NCBI GenBank assembly: GCA_963669295.1
Contig: OY769938.1
Location: forward strand, 2,790,001 to 2,854,000
Length of the DNA stretch: 64,000 bases
Reading direction: 5' to 3'
From: G963669295 sp963669295
GTDB taxonomy: Bacteria; Bacteroidota; Bacteroidia; Flavobacteriales_D; CALLUQ01
The translations under genes and the position numbers were made by a program. Positions 45,045 to 53,029 of the stretch are shown piece after piece. The notes beneath the pieces were generated by a model. That model had not been told where the DNA came from. It made no database searches and was given only the letters and a program-made list of their open reading frames with translations. How positions within the stretch are numbered: position 1 is the stretch's first letter; each line of letters begins with the position of its first letter.

Positions 45045-45410
45045 ATGAAGAAGGAGGCCAAAGATCTCGAAACCATCCTGGTGATTGTAGCAGGACTGTT
45101 GGTATTTTACTTTTTGTTTAAGCTCGAAGTACTGATTACCATATCGCTTGCTTTGCTGGTATTAAGCCTTGCTTCTAAGTTTTTGCGTCGCCAAATTGCC
45201 TGGCTGTGGATGAAGCTCTCGGAAGGGCTAGGATGGATCAATTCGAAGATCTTACTTTCAGTAATTTTTTATGTCTTTCTATTCCCCATTGCAATGTTGT
45301 TTAAGCTCTTCAATAAAGACAACCTTATGCTTAAGAAAAATACCGAAACAGGGTATTACAAGGTAAGAGAGCATGAATACACCGCAGAAGATATTGAAAA
45401 CCCCTGGTAA
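45045..45410 (+). CDS. SxtJ-like membrane protein
   Basis: A 121-residue protein with three hydrophobic segments (about 10-28, 30-45, 62-82). The pattern ETILVIVAGLLVFYFLF, LASKFLRRQIAWLWMKLSEGLG-I-SKILLSVIFYVFLFPIAMLFKLF and a short polar tail matches the SxtJ family, named from saxitoxin clusters. Function is unproven; a membrane chaperone or adaptor for the carbamoyltransferase is possible. It is the last gene of the row, abutting the DUF5989 gene. Confidence 0.82.
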   Translation: MKKEAKDLETILVIVAGLLVFYFLFKLEVLITISLALLVLSLASKFLRRQIAWLWMKLSEGLGWINSKILLSVIFYVFLFPIAMLFKLFNKDNLMLKKNTETGYYKVREHEYTAEDIENPW

Positions 45411-45536
45411 TTCGTTTCCATGAATGGGTTGATTTATTTGGGAGTTTAATTTGAGGTTGTATTAACCGTTTCCGTCCATCGGCAATATCTGGCAATAAAT
45501 CGAAAAAAACAGTAACTTTAACGAAACAAAAGTCTC

Positions 45537-45947
45537 GTGCTTACTGTCGACCGTCACATCGATTTCGTAGAAAAAATTGAACTGGCTCGTGCTGAGGTTG
45601 GGTTGCGTACCGACGGCATTATGTACTTCCGCATTAACGATGGTGAGATCCTGGAATTGGATGATTCAAAGCAAATTGTTGATGCCATTAAGCGCATTGG
45701 AGAAGGCAAGCCTTACCCGAACCTGGTGGTAGTAGGAAAAGATGCATCGGTAGATAGTGAGGCTCGTGCCTTTGCTGCGAGTGAAGAGGGAAACATATAC
45801 ACCGTTGCAGATGCGGTGGTGATCCATTCTTTTGCCCAACAACTGGTGGGTAATTTCTACATTCGCTTCAATAAGCCCATCCGGCCAACCCGGCTCTTTA
45901 ATTCAGAAGCCCGAGCCATTCAATGGTTGCATAGGCATTACCTGTAA
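45537..45947 (+). CDS. STAS-like DUF7793 protein
   Basis: A 136-residue protein with a GTG start. The pattern RTDGIMYFRINDGEILELDDSKQIVDAI, NLVVVGKDASVDSEARAFAASEEG, AVVIHSFAQQLVGNFYIRFNKPIRPTRLF and AIQWLHRH is characteristic of a Bacteroidetes STAS-like domain family (DUF7793). It is cytoplasmic, with no catalytic residues, and probably a protein-protein interaction module. A TAACTTTA box lies about 20 nt upstream of the start codon (7 of 8 to TAnnTTTG). Apparently monocistronic. Confidence 0.75.
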   Translation: MLTVDRHIDFVEKIELARAEVGLRTDGIMYFRINDGEILELDDSKQIVDAIKRIGEGKPYPNLVVVGKDASVDSEARAFAASEEGNIYTVADAVVIHSFAQQLVGNFYIRFNKPIRPTRLFNSEARAIQWLHRHYL

Positions 45948-46140
45948 TCAAATTATTTCAACCGTACTCACTGTCCTTTTAACTGCTAACGGCTCTATCT
46001 CCGTATGCTGTAATTACTCAACGATAATAAGGATGTTCTTTTAAAAGAAAGGGAATACTTTTTCTGGGTTTTAAAGCCTAAAAAGGCAAAGCATGTGCGT
46101 AAAACTTGTTTAATGTAGGGTGCGATCGGTTTTGAGGGCA

Positions 46141-46194
46141 TAAAAAAAGCCCCAACCAGATCCTGAAACAAGTTCAGGATGACAGTTGGGGGCT
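46141..46194 (-). terminator. Terminator of the lipoprotein gene, modular repeat copy A
   Basis: The outer stem AGCCCCAAC (46148-46156) pairs with GTTGGGGGCT, and the inner stem ATCCTGAA pairs with TTCAGGAT (46173-46180). On the minus strand the stem is followed by seven T residues. The inner core CCTGAAACAAGTTCAGG recurs at 57.05 and 58.41 kb. Confidence 0.85.
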
Positions 46195-46213
46195 ATAAGT
46201 ATGGTATATGCGT

Positions 46214-47023
46214 TTATGGCATGTTAATGTTGTAGTCGTAGCCATTGATGGTAACCACGGCATCATCGTCGCATCCACCATTGCCATAGTTAACATAGCG
46301 CGTGGCAATGTTTTGTGGTTTAATTTCAAGGGTGCCGCTAACAATCCACCGGCAGCCTAACTCAATACGCAATGGGGAAGTAATTTCTACCTCAAAAGAA
46401 TTGCCCCTGCGGTTTACCCCGCTGGCGGTGCCATCAATCAAGTATACGTCATCCCAAATGGTGGCGGTGCCGGCTCCTTCAATCCATTCGCGAATGCGGT
46501 TGGAGTTCCAGGTAACAAACCAGGTTCCTCCCGGGTCTGTAATTTTAGCATTGGCCACTACTACCGTGTACCATAAATTACCGGAGCCATTAAGGCCTTC
46601 GTTGGTTACTGTTTTAGTGCCTTCAACTTTGTAGTCGTTCCAGTAGTAGTTTTGCAACGATACGCTGATTACCGTTCCCGGGTCGCGGTACTTGCCGGTA
46701 AAGGTGGCTGTAATAACCCCACGACGGTTATTGCCATCAGCTCCCAGGCAATTGGTGTTGCCAAAATCAATGGTAAGCACCATTGGGTTGCTGGTAGTAT
46801 CGGCAGTAATGGTAGCACACATCATGCTTTCACGAATGCCGGGTTCATTGGCTGCCGCTTCGTCTACCTGCTCAAAAATATCGGCATAAACTTGTGCCGC
46901 AATGGCATTGTCTAATGCCGAAAAAGTGCTGGTGTCATTGTCGCGGTCTGATTTTCTACATCCGCTAACAGTAATGATTACTGCAGCAAGTAGCAATAAA
47001 GGAATGTTGAAATGTTTCATCAT
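46214..47023 (-). CDS. Bacteroidetes lipoprotein of unknown function
   Basis: A 269-residue lipoprotein: MMKHFNIPLLLLAAVIITVSGC with lipobox Cys at 22, then a polar linker. The mature part is beta-rich and contains MVLTIDFGNTNCLGADGNNRRG (an NC-x-G-x-DG-x-x-R-x-G turn), VTNEGLNGSGNLWYTVVV, RIELGCRWIVSG and GNGGCDDDAVVTINGYDY. The latter Cys pairs may form disulfides. Similar proteins recur in Bacteroidetes genomes without known role. It ends at a clear minus-strand terminator and is probably monocistronic. Confidence 0.7.
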   Translation of the reverse strand: MMKHFNIPLLLLAAVIITVSGCRKSDRDNDTSTFSALDNAIAAQVYADIFEQVDEAAANEPGIRESMMCATITADTTSNPMVLTIDFGNTNCLGADGNNRRGVITATFTGKYRDPGTVISVSLQNYYWNDYKVEGTKTVTNEGLNGSGNLWYTVVVANAKITDPGGTWFVTWNSNRIREWIEGAGTATIWDDVYLIDGTASGVNRRGNSFEVEITSPLRIELGCRWIVSGTLEIKPQNIATRYVNYGNGGCDDDAVVTINGYDYNINMP

Positions 47024-47060
47024 AAGGGAGCTTTAACCTTAACGTTCAACGAAATTTACT

Positions 47061-47083
47061 AAAAAAAGTTCGTTTCAGGAACT
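47061..47083 (-). terminator. Terminator after folA
   Basis: On the minus strand a short stem AGTTC/GAACT (47079-47083 with 47067-47071) overlaps the folA stop and is followed by seven T residues. Confidence 0.65.
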
Positions 47084-47584
47084 CTTTTTAAGCAACGTAA
47101 AGGTGTAAGCATGTAGATGCCTGTCGTCTTGTGGGTGTGCTTCTCTCCAAACTTCTTTCCATACGCTGCGGTCTATTTCTGGAAAAAACACATCGGCATC
47201 AAAGCTTTCGTGTACTTCTGTAATGTACATTTCATCTACCAGGTTAAGGTCGATGGCGTTTTGGTAAATCTGTCCTCCTCCAATAATGAAGGCATTGTCT
47301 TCGCCACTGGCTTTTGCTGCGGCCAGTCCTTCTTCAATGGAGTGCACTACTACACATCCTTCGGCAGTGTAATCTTTGTTGCGTGTTACCACCACGTTGG
47401 TACGATTGGGTAGCGGACGATATTTTTCGGGGATGGACAAAAAGTTTTTGCGCCCCATAATTACGTGATGCCCTGCTGTAACGTCTTTAAAAAATTTAAG
47501 GTCGCGGGGCAGGTACCAAATCAAGTCGTTGTCTTTGCCAATGGCCCTGTTGGCTGCTACTGCTACAATAATAGATACCTTCAT
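47075..47584 (-). CDS. folA: Dihydrofolate reductase
   Basis: A 169-residue NADPH-dependent enzyme regenerating tetrahydrofolate. It begins MKVSIIVAVAANRAIGKDNDLIWYLPRDLKFFK, containing the active-site acid and the LP-D-L-x-x-F folate-binding helix. HHVIMGRKNF, RTNVVVTRN and FIIGGGQIYQNAI follow. The ATG at 47584 is the family start; a longer frame to 47641 is inside thyA. It follows thyA by 1 nt, the usual pairing because thymidylate synthase oxidises the folate that FolA reduces. Confidence 0.96.
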   Translation of the reverse strand: MKVSIIVAVAANRAIGKDNDLIWYLPRDLKFFKDVTAGHHVIMGRKNFLSIPEKYRPLPNRTNVVVTRNKDYTAEGCVVVHSIEEGLAAAKASGEDNAFIIGGGQIYQNAIDLNLVDEMYITEVHESFDADVFFPEIDRSVWKEVWREAHPQDDRHLHAYTFTLLKKSS

Positions 47585-47585
47585 C

Positions 47586-48491
47586 TTACACAGAAACTTC
47601 GGCCCGAATAGCAGGGTGTGGATCGTAATGCAACAACTCAAAATCTTCGAACGTAAAGTCGAACAGGTTTTTCACTGCGGCATTTATTTTCATGGTAGGC
47701 AGTGGGCGTGGTTCGCGAGTAAGCTGCAATTGCGTTTGCTCCATGTGGTTGTTGTACAAGTGTACATCGCCAAAGGTGTGTACAAAATCGCCTGGCTCCA
47801 GGTCGCACACCTGTGCTACCATCATGGTAAGCAAAGCATAAGAAGCAATGTTAAAAGGCACTCCTAAAAAGGTGTCGGCACTGCGTTGATACAGTTGGCA
47901 CGACAATTTGCCATTGAGTACATAAAATTGAAACAATGAATGGCAAGGGGGAAGCCCTGCTTTTACCATCTCTTCAATTTCGGGTGGGTTCCATGCCGAT
48001 ACAATGAGCCTGCGCGAGTTGGGGTTGCGTTTAATTTCATCGACCACCCATTGCAATTGATCAAAGCCATTGAAATCACGCCATTGCTTGCCATACACTG
48101 GCCCTAGTTCGCCCCACTGTTGCGCAAAAGCATCGTCTTGCTTAATGTTGTCAATAAACTCTTGCATCTTGGCAGTCCATTCAGGAGAGTACTTGGGAAA
48201 GGCGTCTTCCAGGCCTTGTTCTTTCAAATACTTTTGGAAGGGCCACTCGTTCCAAATTTTCACATTGTTCTCTACCAGGTACTTAATGTTGGTGTCGCCT
48301 TTCACAAACCATAACAGTTCATGAATGATGCCCCTTAAGTACACTTTTTTGGTGGTGAGCAACGGAAAACCATCTTGTAGATTAAAGCGCATTTGATAGC
48401 CAAAAGAACTCACCGTTCCAGTGCCGGTGCGGTCGCCTTTGGAAACGCCATTGTCTACAAGGTGTTGCAGCAAATCAAGGTATTGTTTCAT
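47586..48491 (-). CDS. thyA: Thymidylate synthase
   Basis: A 301-residue enzyme methylating dUMP to dTMP with methylene-tetrahydrofolate. Visible are GDRTGTGTVSSFGYQMRFNL, ELLWFVKGDTN, WGELGPVYGKQWR, the nucleophile in GLPPCHSLFQFY, LSCQLYQRSADTFLGVPFNIASYALL and GDVHLYNNH. The insertion after WNEW (residues about 85-125) gives the longer Bacteroidetes/Gram-positive-like form. The ATG at 48491 (MKQYLDLL) is chosen over an upstream one. Operon with folA. Confidence 0.97.
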   Translation of the reverse strand: MKQYLDLLQHLVDNGVSKGDRTGTGTVSSFGYQMRFNLQDGFPLLTTKKVYLRGIIHELLWFVKGDTNIKYLVENNVKIWNEWPFQKYLKEQGLEDAFPKYSPEWTAKMQEFIDNIKQDDAFAQQWGELGPVYGKQWRDFNGFDQLQWVVDEIKRNPNSRRLIVSAWNPPEIEEMVKAGLPPCHSLFQFYVLNGKLSCQLYQRSADTFLGVPFNIASYALLTMMVAQVCDLEPGDFVHTFGDVHLYNNHMEQTQLQLTREPRPLPTMKINAAVKNLFDFTFEDFELLHYDPHPAIRAEVSV

Positions 48492-48591
48492 CGTAATAAA
48501 CGCATTGAGGGTGAAATGAAAATGCATTTCAAAAGTAAGAAGTACCGCGAAAAAAAAGCCGGCCTTGTTGAAAACTACTGAAAACTATTTG

Positions 48592-50442
48592 CTAGTTGAG
48601 CATGCCTACAATAACGGCAGTGAACAAACAGGCCAGGGTGCCGCCTATCAGTGCACGCATACCCAGTTTAGAGAGCAGCCCTTTGCGTGAAGGTACCAGG
48701 GCGCCAATGCCTCCAATTTGAATGCCAATAGAAGCAAAGTTGGCAAAGCCACAAAGGATGTAGGTGGCCATAATAATCGACTTCTCTTCGGTAAAGAGTC
48801 CTTGTGCTTTCATATCGCCTAACGATACGTAGGCTACAAATTCGTTGAGCATGGTTTTTTCGCCCAGCAGCTGCCCCACCAGTACAATGTCTTCACTGGC
48901 TACTCCCATCATCCATGCAATGGGCGCAAAAATGTAGCCGATAATGAATTGAAAGGTGAGCCCGTCGTAACTGGTAAACTGAAGGATGAGTTCGTTGAAG
49001 GTAATGCCATTGTACATCGGAAAGAACCCGGCAATGCTGTTGGGATCCATGTTGGGGCCTACCATGTCTTTTAAAATGTAGTTGCCCATGGCAATAAGCG
49101 CGATGAATACGAGCAACATGGCAGCCACATTTACCGCCAATTTTAGCCCATCGGTAGTACCATTGGCAATGGCTTCCAGGGCGTTGGAGCCAATCTTGTC
49201 TTTCGACACTTTTAATTCCTGGTTAAATTCTTCGGTTTCGGGTACCAATATTTTGGCGGCTACTACTGCTGCTGGTGCCGACATTACCGATGCGGCCAGG
49301 AGGTGTTTGGCAAAAAACAATTGTTCCATGGGATCGTCGCCTCCTAAAAAGCCAATGTAGGCAGCCAATACCCCTCCGGCAATGGTGGCCATGCCTCCCG
49401 ACATCAAACACATCATTTCCGACTTGGTCATTTTATCGAGGTAGGGACGCACCAATAATGGCGATTCGGTTTGCCCGAGGAAGATGTTGCCCGCTGCGGC
49501 AAGACTTTCGGCTCCAGATAGTTTCATCACTTTTTTCATGATCCATGCAAAGCCGTAAACAATTTTTTGCAAGATGCCCCAATAATAAAACAGGCTGGTA
49601 AGAGCCGAGAAGAATACAATGGTAGGCAGTACCTGCACCACGAAATTCACTAACGACGATTCTATTTTTCCTGAGATGAAAGAGCTGAATAAGAAGTTGG
49701 TGCCTTCTTGTGTAAACGAGATGACGCGTAAAAAGAAAGAGCTGATGGATTCGAAGACCGACTCAATGAAGGGCACTTTTAATACGCAGATGGCAAAGAT
49801 GATTTGGATGAGTAACCCTTTTCCTACCAGCGACCACGATATGGCTTTGCGGTTGGCGCTAAACAACCATGCAATGGCCAGTAGGGTAAGTATGCCGAGT
49901 AATCCGCGAAGAATGGATAGCCATGAAATGCTGGTGTCTTTTACTATGGGTTGGTAGTTCAGCAGGTATTGTGTGCCATTGTTTTGTTGTAAGGTAAGGT
50001 GGTTAAAATTGGTAGATACGATGCGCAACGATGAGGTTTGCCGATCTACGGTTACCTCGTTGTTATTGATGGTGGTTACCTTGTTGCCTTCGTGGTAAAA
50101 AATGATGGAAGGTGCGTTGTCGAGCACCACAAAAGCGGCAGAGTCGATAGGTGCAATAGAGGCAGGGGCATCGTAGGTGAGCTGGATGGTGCTGTCGGTG
50201 ATGCTCCATGTACCACGAATGGTATCGTTGCTTTCTGCGCCTACATAGTACTCAAATGCATTGGGAGTTAAGGTGAGGAAGTCTGCCGAATCGGTAGCTA
50301 GTATAGCAGTGCCTTCGCTATTGTTGATGGCGTTGAAGCTCCACTTTTTTACCACCGATGTTTCCAATGGCGGTACCTCCCGGCCGCAACCGATAAGCAG
50401 GGGTATTACTGCAAGAATAAGTATAAAGCGAAAAAACTTCAT
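48592..50442 (-). CDS. nupC: NupC-type nucleoside transporter with lipocalin-like N-terminal extension
   Basis: A 616-residue inner-membrane protein. The first 160-170 residues are an exported region: signal/lipobox-like IPLLIGCGREV, then a beta-rich lipocalin-like stretch (VVKKWSFNAI, TIRGTWSITDSTIQLTYDA). From about 185 comes a concentrative nucleoside transporter: QIIFAICVLKVPFIESVFE, the core GNIFLGQTESPLLVRPYL, SGGMATIAGGVLAAYIGF, GTTDGLKLAVNVAAMLLVFIALIA and CGFANFASIGIQIGGIGALVP. Start at 50442; a longer frame overlaps the upstream gene. It imports nucleosides, in keeping with nearby thyA/folA and a deoxynucleoside kinase at 58.7 kb. Confidence 0.9.
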   Translation of the reverse strand: MKFFRFILILAVIPLLIGCGREVPPLETSVVKKWSFNAINNSEGTAILATDSADFLTLTPNAFEYYVGAESNDTIRGTWSITDSTIQLTYDAPASIAPIDSAAFVVLDNAPSIIFYHEGNKVTTINNNEVTVDRQTSSLRIVSTNFNHLTLQQNNGTQYLLNYQPIVKDTSISWLSILRGLLGILTLLAIAWLFSANRKAISWSLVGKGLLIQIIFAICVLKVPFIESVFESISSFFLRVISFTQEGTNFLFSSFISGKIESSLVNFVVQVLPTIVFFSALTSLFYYWGILQKIVYGFAWIMKKVMKLSGAESLAAAGNIFLGQTESPLLVRPYLDKMTKSEMMCLMSGGMATIAGGVLAAYIGFLGGDDPMEQLFFAKHLLAASVMSAPAAVVAAKILVPETEEFNQELKVSKDKIGSNALEAIANGTTDGLKLAVNVAAMLLVFIALIAMGNYILKDMVGPNMDPNSIAGFFPMYNGITFNELILQFTSYDGLTFQFIIGYIFAPIAWMMGVASEDIVLVGQLLGEKTMLNEFVAYVSLGDMKAQGLFTEEKSIIMATYILCGFANFASIGIQIGGIGALVPSRKGLLSKLGMRALIGGTLACLFTAVIVGMLN

Positions 50443-50449
50443 GCAGGAT

Positions 50450-51064
50450 TTATTGCTCACCTTGGTCTTCGCTCGATCGCTTTTGGATCTCGTCTCGTAT
50501 TCTGGAAGCGCGCTCATAATCTTCTTGCGCAATGGCATCGTTCAATTGTTCTTCCAGTTCTTCTATGGTGAGGGGAAAGTTATCAGCGGCTTCGGTGAGT
50601 TCATTCAGATCAATATCGAGGTCGTCGCCTTCCTCGCCTTCGGCAGTGATGTCTTCATCCAGGATGATGCCGGCAGTGCTTAAAATGAATTCGTAAGAGT
50701 ATATGGGGCAATCGAAACGTACCGCCAATGCAATAGCATCGGAGGTGCGCGCATCAATTTCTACGTCGTTATCGCCATTGTTGCACACAATTTTTGCAAA
50801 GAAAATGCCTTCTACCAGGTTGTAGATGATTACTTCTTTCACTACAATTTCGAAAGTATCGGCAAAATTCTTGAATAAATCGTGGGTGAGGGGGCGACTG
50901 GGCGTCATTTTTTCTAGCTCAATGGCAATGGCTTGTGCTTCAAATCCTCCGATGATGATAGGGAGTCTTCGTTTTCCTTCGGCTTCCCCGAGCACTAAAG
51001 CATAGGCTCCGGATTGCGTCTGACTGTACGATAATCCAACTATTTCAAGCTTGATTTTTTCCAT
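50450..51064 (-). CDS. Bifunctional-nuclease-family (DUF151) protein with UVR motif
   Basis: A 204-residue protein. Residues 1-135 form the BFN/DUF151 domain (LEIVGLSYSQTQSGAYALVLGEAEGKRRLPIIIGGFEAQAIAIELE broken by turns, and DARTSDAIALAVRFDCPIY). After an acidic linker (GEEGDDLDIDLNE) the C-terminus has a UvrB/UvrC motif (EELEEQLNDAIAQEDYERASRIRDEI) that mediates protein contacts. Nuclease activity has been claimed for the family, but its role in bacteria is uncertain. The ATG at 51064 is chosen over a codon 12 nt upstream. It is 7 nt from nupC, so probably an operon. Confidence 0.88.
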   Translation of the reverse strand: MEKIKLEIVGLSYSQTQSGAYALVLGEAEGKRRLPIIIGGFEAQAIAIELEKMTPSRPLTHDLFKNFADTFEIVVKEVIIYNLVEGIFFAKIVCNNGDNDVEIDARTSDAIALAVRFDCPIYSYEFILSTAGIILDEDITAEGEEGDDLDIDLNELTEAADNFPLTIEELEEQLNDAIAQEDYERASRIRDEIQKRSSEDQGEQ

Positions 51065-51078
51065 TGCAGTAAACAATA

Positions 51079-51100
51079 TGGGAAGCTTGCAAGCTTCCCA
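51079..51100. repeat. 22-nt perfect palindrome between etfA and the DUF151 gene
   Basis: TGGGAAGCTTG pairs with CAAGCTTCCCA with no loop, flanked by AATA/TATT. No T run is adjacent; it may be an operator-like site or a weak terminator of etfBA. Confidence 0.5.
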
Positions 51101-51140
51101 TTATTGAGCAGTACGAAAATAAAGAAAATAATAATTCTAT

Positions 51141-52103
51141 TTAGCTTTCAGCAGCAAATTTCTTAGCTGCTTCCGTCAACTTTGGCAACACTTCAAAGGC
51201 ATCTCCTACAATTCCGTAGTCGGCGGCCTTAAAGAATGGTGCTTCAGGGTCGGTATTGATCACTACAATTACCTTGCTGGAATTTACACCAGCTAAGTGT
51301 TGGATGGCACCAGATATACCCGCTGCAATGTACAGGTTAGGACGAATGGCAACGCCTGTTTGTCCTACGTGTTCGTGATGAGGTCGCCAACCCATGTCGG
51401 CTACCGGGCGCGAACAAGCAGTGGCAGCCCCTAACGATTCGGCCAACTCTTCTACAATGCCCCAGTTTTCAGGCCCTTTTAATCCTCTACCCGCTGAGAC
51501 TACTAATTCTGCTTCGGGCAACGACAATGCTCCACCTGTTTTCTTCACTTCTTTCACGGTAATGCCAGCGCTTCCGAGGTCGCCAGTATATTCGGCTACT
51601 TCAGCACTGCCACTTCCTGCTTCTACCATGATGGAGTTGGGCGTTAAGGCAATTACTTTTTTATCGGTATTGATAGCAACATGGGCAAAGGCTTTGCCCG
51701 AGAATACCGTTTTCTTTACGGTGAACCCGCCATCCATATTGGGAAGATCTACAGCACCTGCTACCATGCCGGCATTTAGTTTAACGGCTACCCGTGGGGC
51801 AACGGCTTTTCCGGTAGGATCTTGCGAGATGACTACAATTTCTGCGCCTTCATCGTTGGCTACACCAGCCACTAGCTTTGCCAGTTGTTGTGAGTCAACG
51901 TCAGTTACATTTTTGGCCACTATTACCTTGTTGGCACCATAGTTTCCTAAAGCGGCAAGGGCAGCATCATCGTGTGTACCATATGTTACGGCTACCGTGT
52001 TGGTGCCTTTTTGCGCAGCTACTTTACTGGCATAAGTAATGGCTTCAAACGCCGATTTGGAGAACTTACCCTGGTAAGCATCGGCAAAAACAACTACAGA
52101 CAT
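51141..52103 (-). CDS. etfA: Electron transfer flavoprotein, alpha subunit
   Basis: A 320-residue FAD-binding subunit that with EtfB accepts electrons from acyl-CoA dehydrogenases. The FAD domain shows VVSAGRGLKGPENW, ATACSRPVADMGWRPHHEHVGQTGVAIRPNLYIAAGISGAIQHLAG segments and VVINTDPEAPFFKAADYGIVGD. All typical residues are present. It follows etfB by 1 nt. Confidence 0.96.
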   Translation of the reverse strand: MSVVVFADAYQGKFSKSAFEAITYASKVAAQKGTNTVAVTYGTHDDAALAALGNYGANKVIVAKNVTDVDSQQLAKLVAGVANDEGAEIVVISQDPTGKAVAPRVAVKLNAGMVAGAVDLPNMDGGFTVKKTVFSGKAFAHVAINTDKKVIALTPNSIMVEAGSGSAEVAEYTGDLGSAGITVKEVKKTGGALSLPEAELVVSAGRGLKGPENWGIVEELAESLGAATACSRPVADMGWRPHHEHVGQTGVAIRPNLYIAAGISGAIQHLAGVNSSKVIVVINTDPEAPFFKAADYGIVGDAFEVLPKLTEAAKKFAAES

Positions 52104-52104
52104 A

Positions 52105-52845
52105 TTAAATTACTTTTGCTTCGTTGTGTAATAGTTCAATTAATTCACCTGCATTTTCAGGGGCTACAAATTTGCATCCTGATTTTTCTTCTGGCAGGCT
52201 GTACGATTGTACCGAGGTGTAGGCTTGTGCATCTACTGCAGCTACCACTTGCAATGGCTTGGTACGTGCAGCCATAATGCCTCGCATGTTTGGAATGCGT
52301 TGCTCGGCCATGCCTTTTGCGGCACTGAGTACAAATGGAGTGTTTACTTCTACCACTTCAGTTCCTCCTTGCACATCGCGCTCAATGGTAGCAGTGTTGC
52401 CACTCATGTCGAGCTTGCTGGCTACAGGAACATAGGCCACATCCATCAATTCGGCAATCATACCGCCAATTTGCGAGCCGTTGTAATCAATGGTTTCTTT
52501 GCCACATAAAACCATGTCGAATCCATTGGCTTTGGCATACTCAGCAATTTGTTTGGCCACAAAAAAGGCATCGGTTGGAGCAGCATCTATCCTTACCGCA
52601 TCATCGGCACCAATGGCCAATGCTTTTCTAATGGTAGGATCGTTGTCGGCTTCTCCAACAGTAATGGTAGTAACGGTTCCGCCATTGGCTTCTTTCAATT
52701 CCAAACCACGTACCAGTGCATACCACTCGTCGTATGGGTTTACAATGAACTGAATATTCTCTTCATTGAACTTGGTGTTGTTCTCTACGAAAGAGATTTT
52801 AGAAGTTGTATCGGGAACTTTACTGATACAAACTAATATTTTCAT
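52105..52845 (-). CDS. etfB: Electron transfer flavoprotein, beta subunit
   Basis: A 246-residue AMP-binding subunit of the ETF heterodimer. MKILVCISKVPDTTSKISF at the N-terminus, NPYDEWYALVRGLELKE, AIGADDAVRI, CGKETIDYNGSQIGGMIAEL and the C-terminal IMAARTKPLQVV (recognition-loop region) identify it. First gene of etfBA. A minus-strand TAAGTTTA (52863-52870) with TTTG 17 nt upstream may be its promoter. Confidence 0.96.
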   Translation of the reverse strand: MKILVCISKVPDTTSKISFVENNTKFNEENIQFIVNPYDEWYALVRGLELKEANGGTVTTITVGEADNDPTIRKALAIGADDAVRIDAAPTDAFFVAKQIAEYAKANGFDMVLCGKETIDYNGSQIGGMIAELMDVAYVPVASKLDMSGNTATIERDVQGGTEVVEVNTPFVLSAAKGMAEQRIPNMRGIMAARTKPLQVVAAVDAQAYTSVQSYSLPEEKSGCKFVAPENAGELIELLHNEAKVI

Positions 52846-52976
52846 TATCGATTGTTTAGCGTTAAACTTACGTCATTTAAGCGTGTGCAAATCTAACTAA
52901 ATTGGTGGATTTATGAAATGAAAAGAGCGTTTAAAAATGATGCACGCATAATACTATTGCATGGGGCTTTTTGCCT

Positions 52977-53007
52977 GTTGCTTGCATGGGTTTATTTTAT
53001 AATTTTG
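52977..53007 (+). promoter_or_regulatory. Promoter of pdhB
   Basis: TAATTTTG at 53000-53007 is a perfect TAnnTTTG box; GTTG at 52977-52980 with a 19-nt spacer is a 3-of-4 match to the -33 TTTG. Confidence 0.65.
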
Positions 53008-53029
53008 TAGCCTACTAAATTTAACGATC

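Noticed and set aside
42990..45410. Complete saxitoxin or antibiotic biosynthetic cluster
   Set aside because: No polyketide synthase, amidinotransferase, cephalosporin or other scaffold genes occur nearby; only the accessory-type genes are shared.
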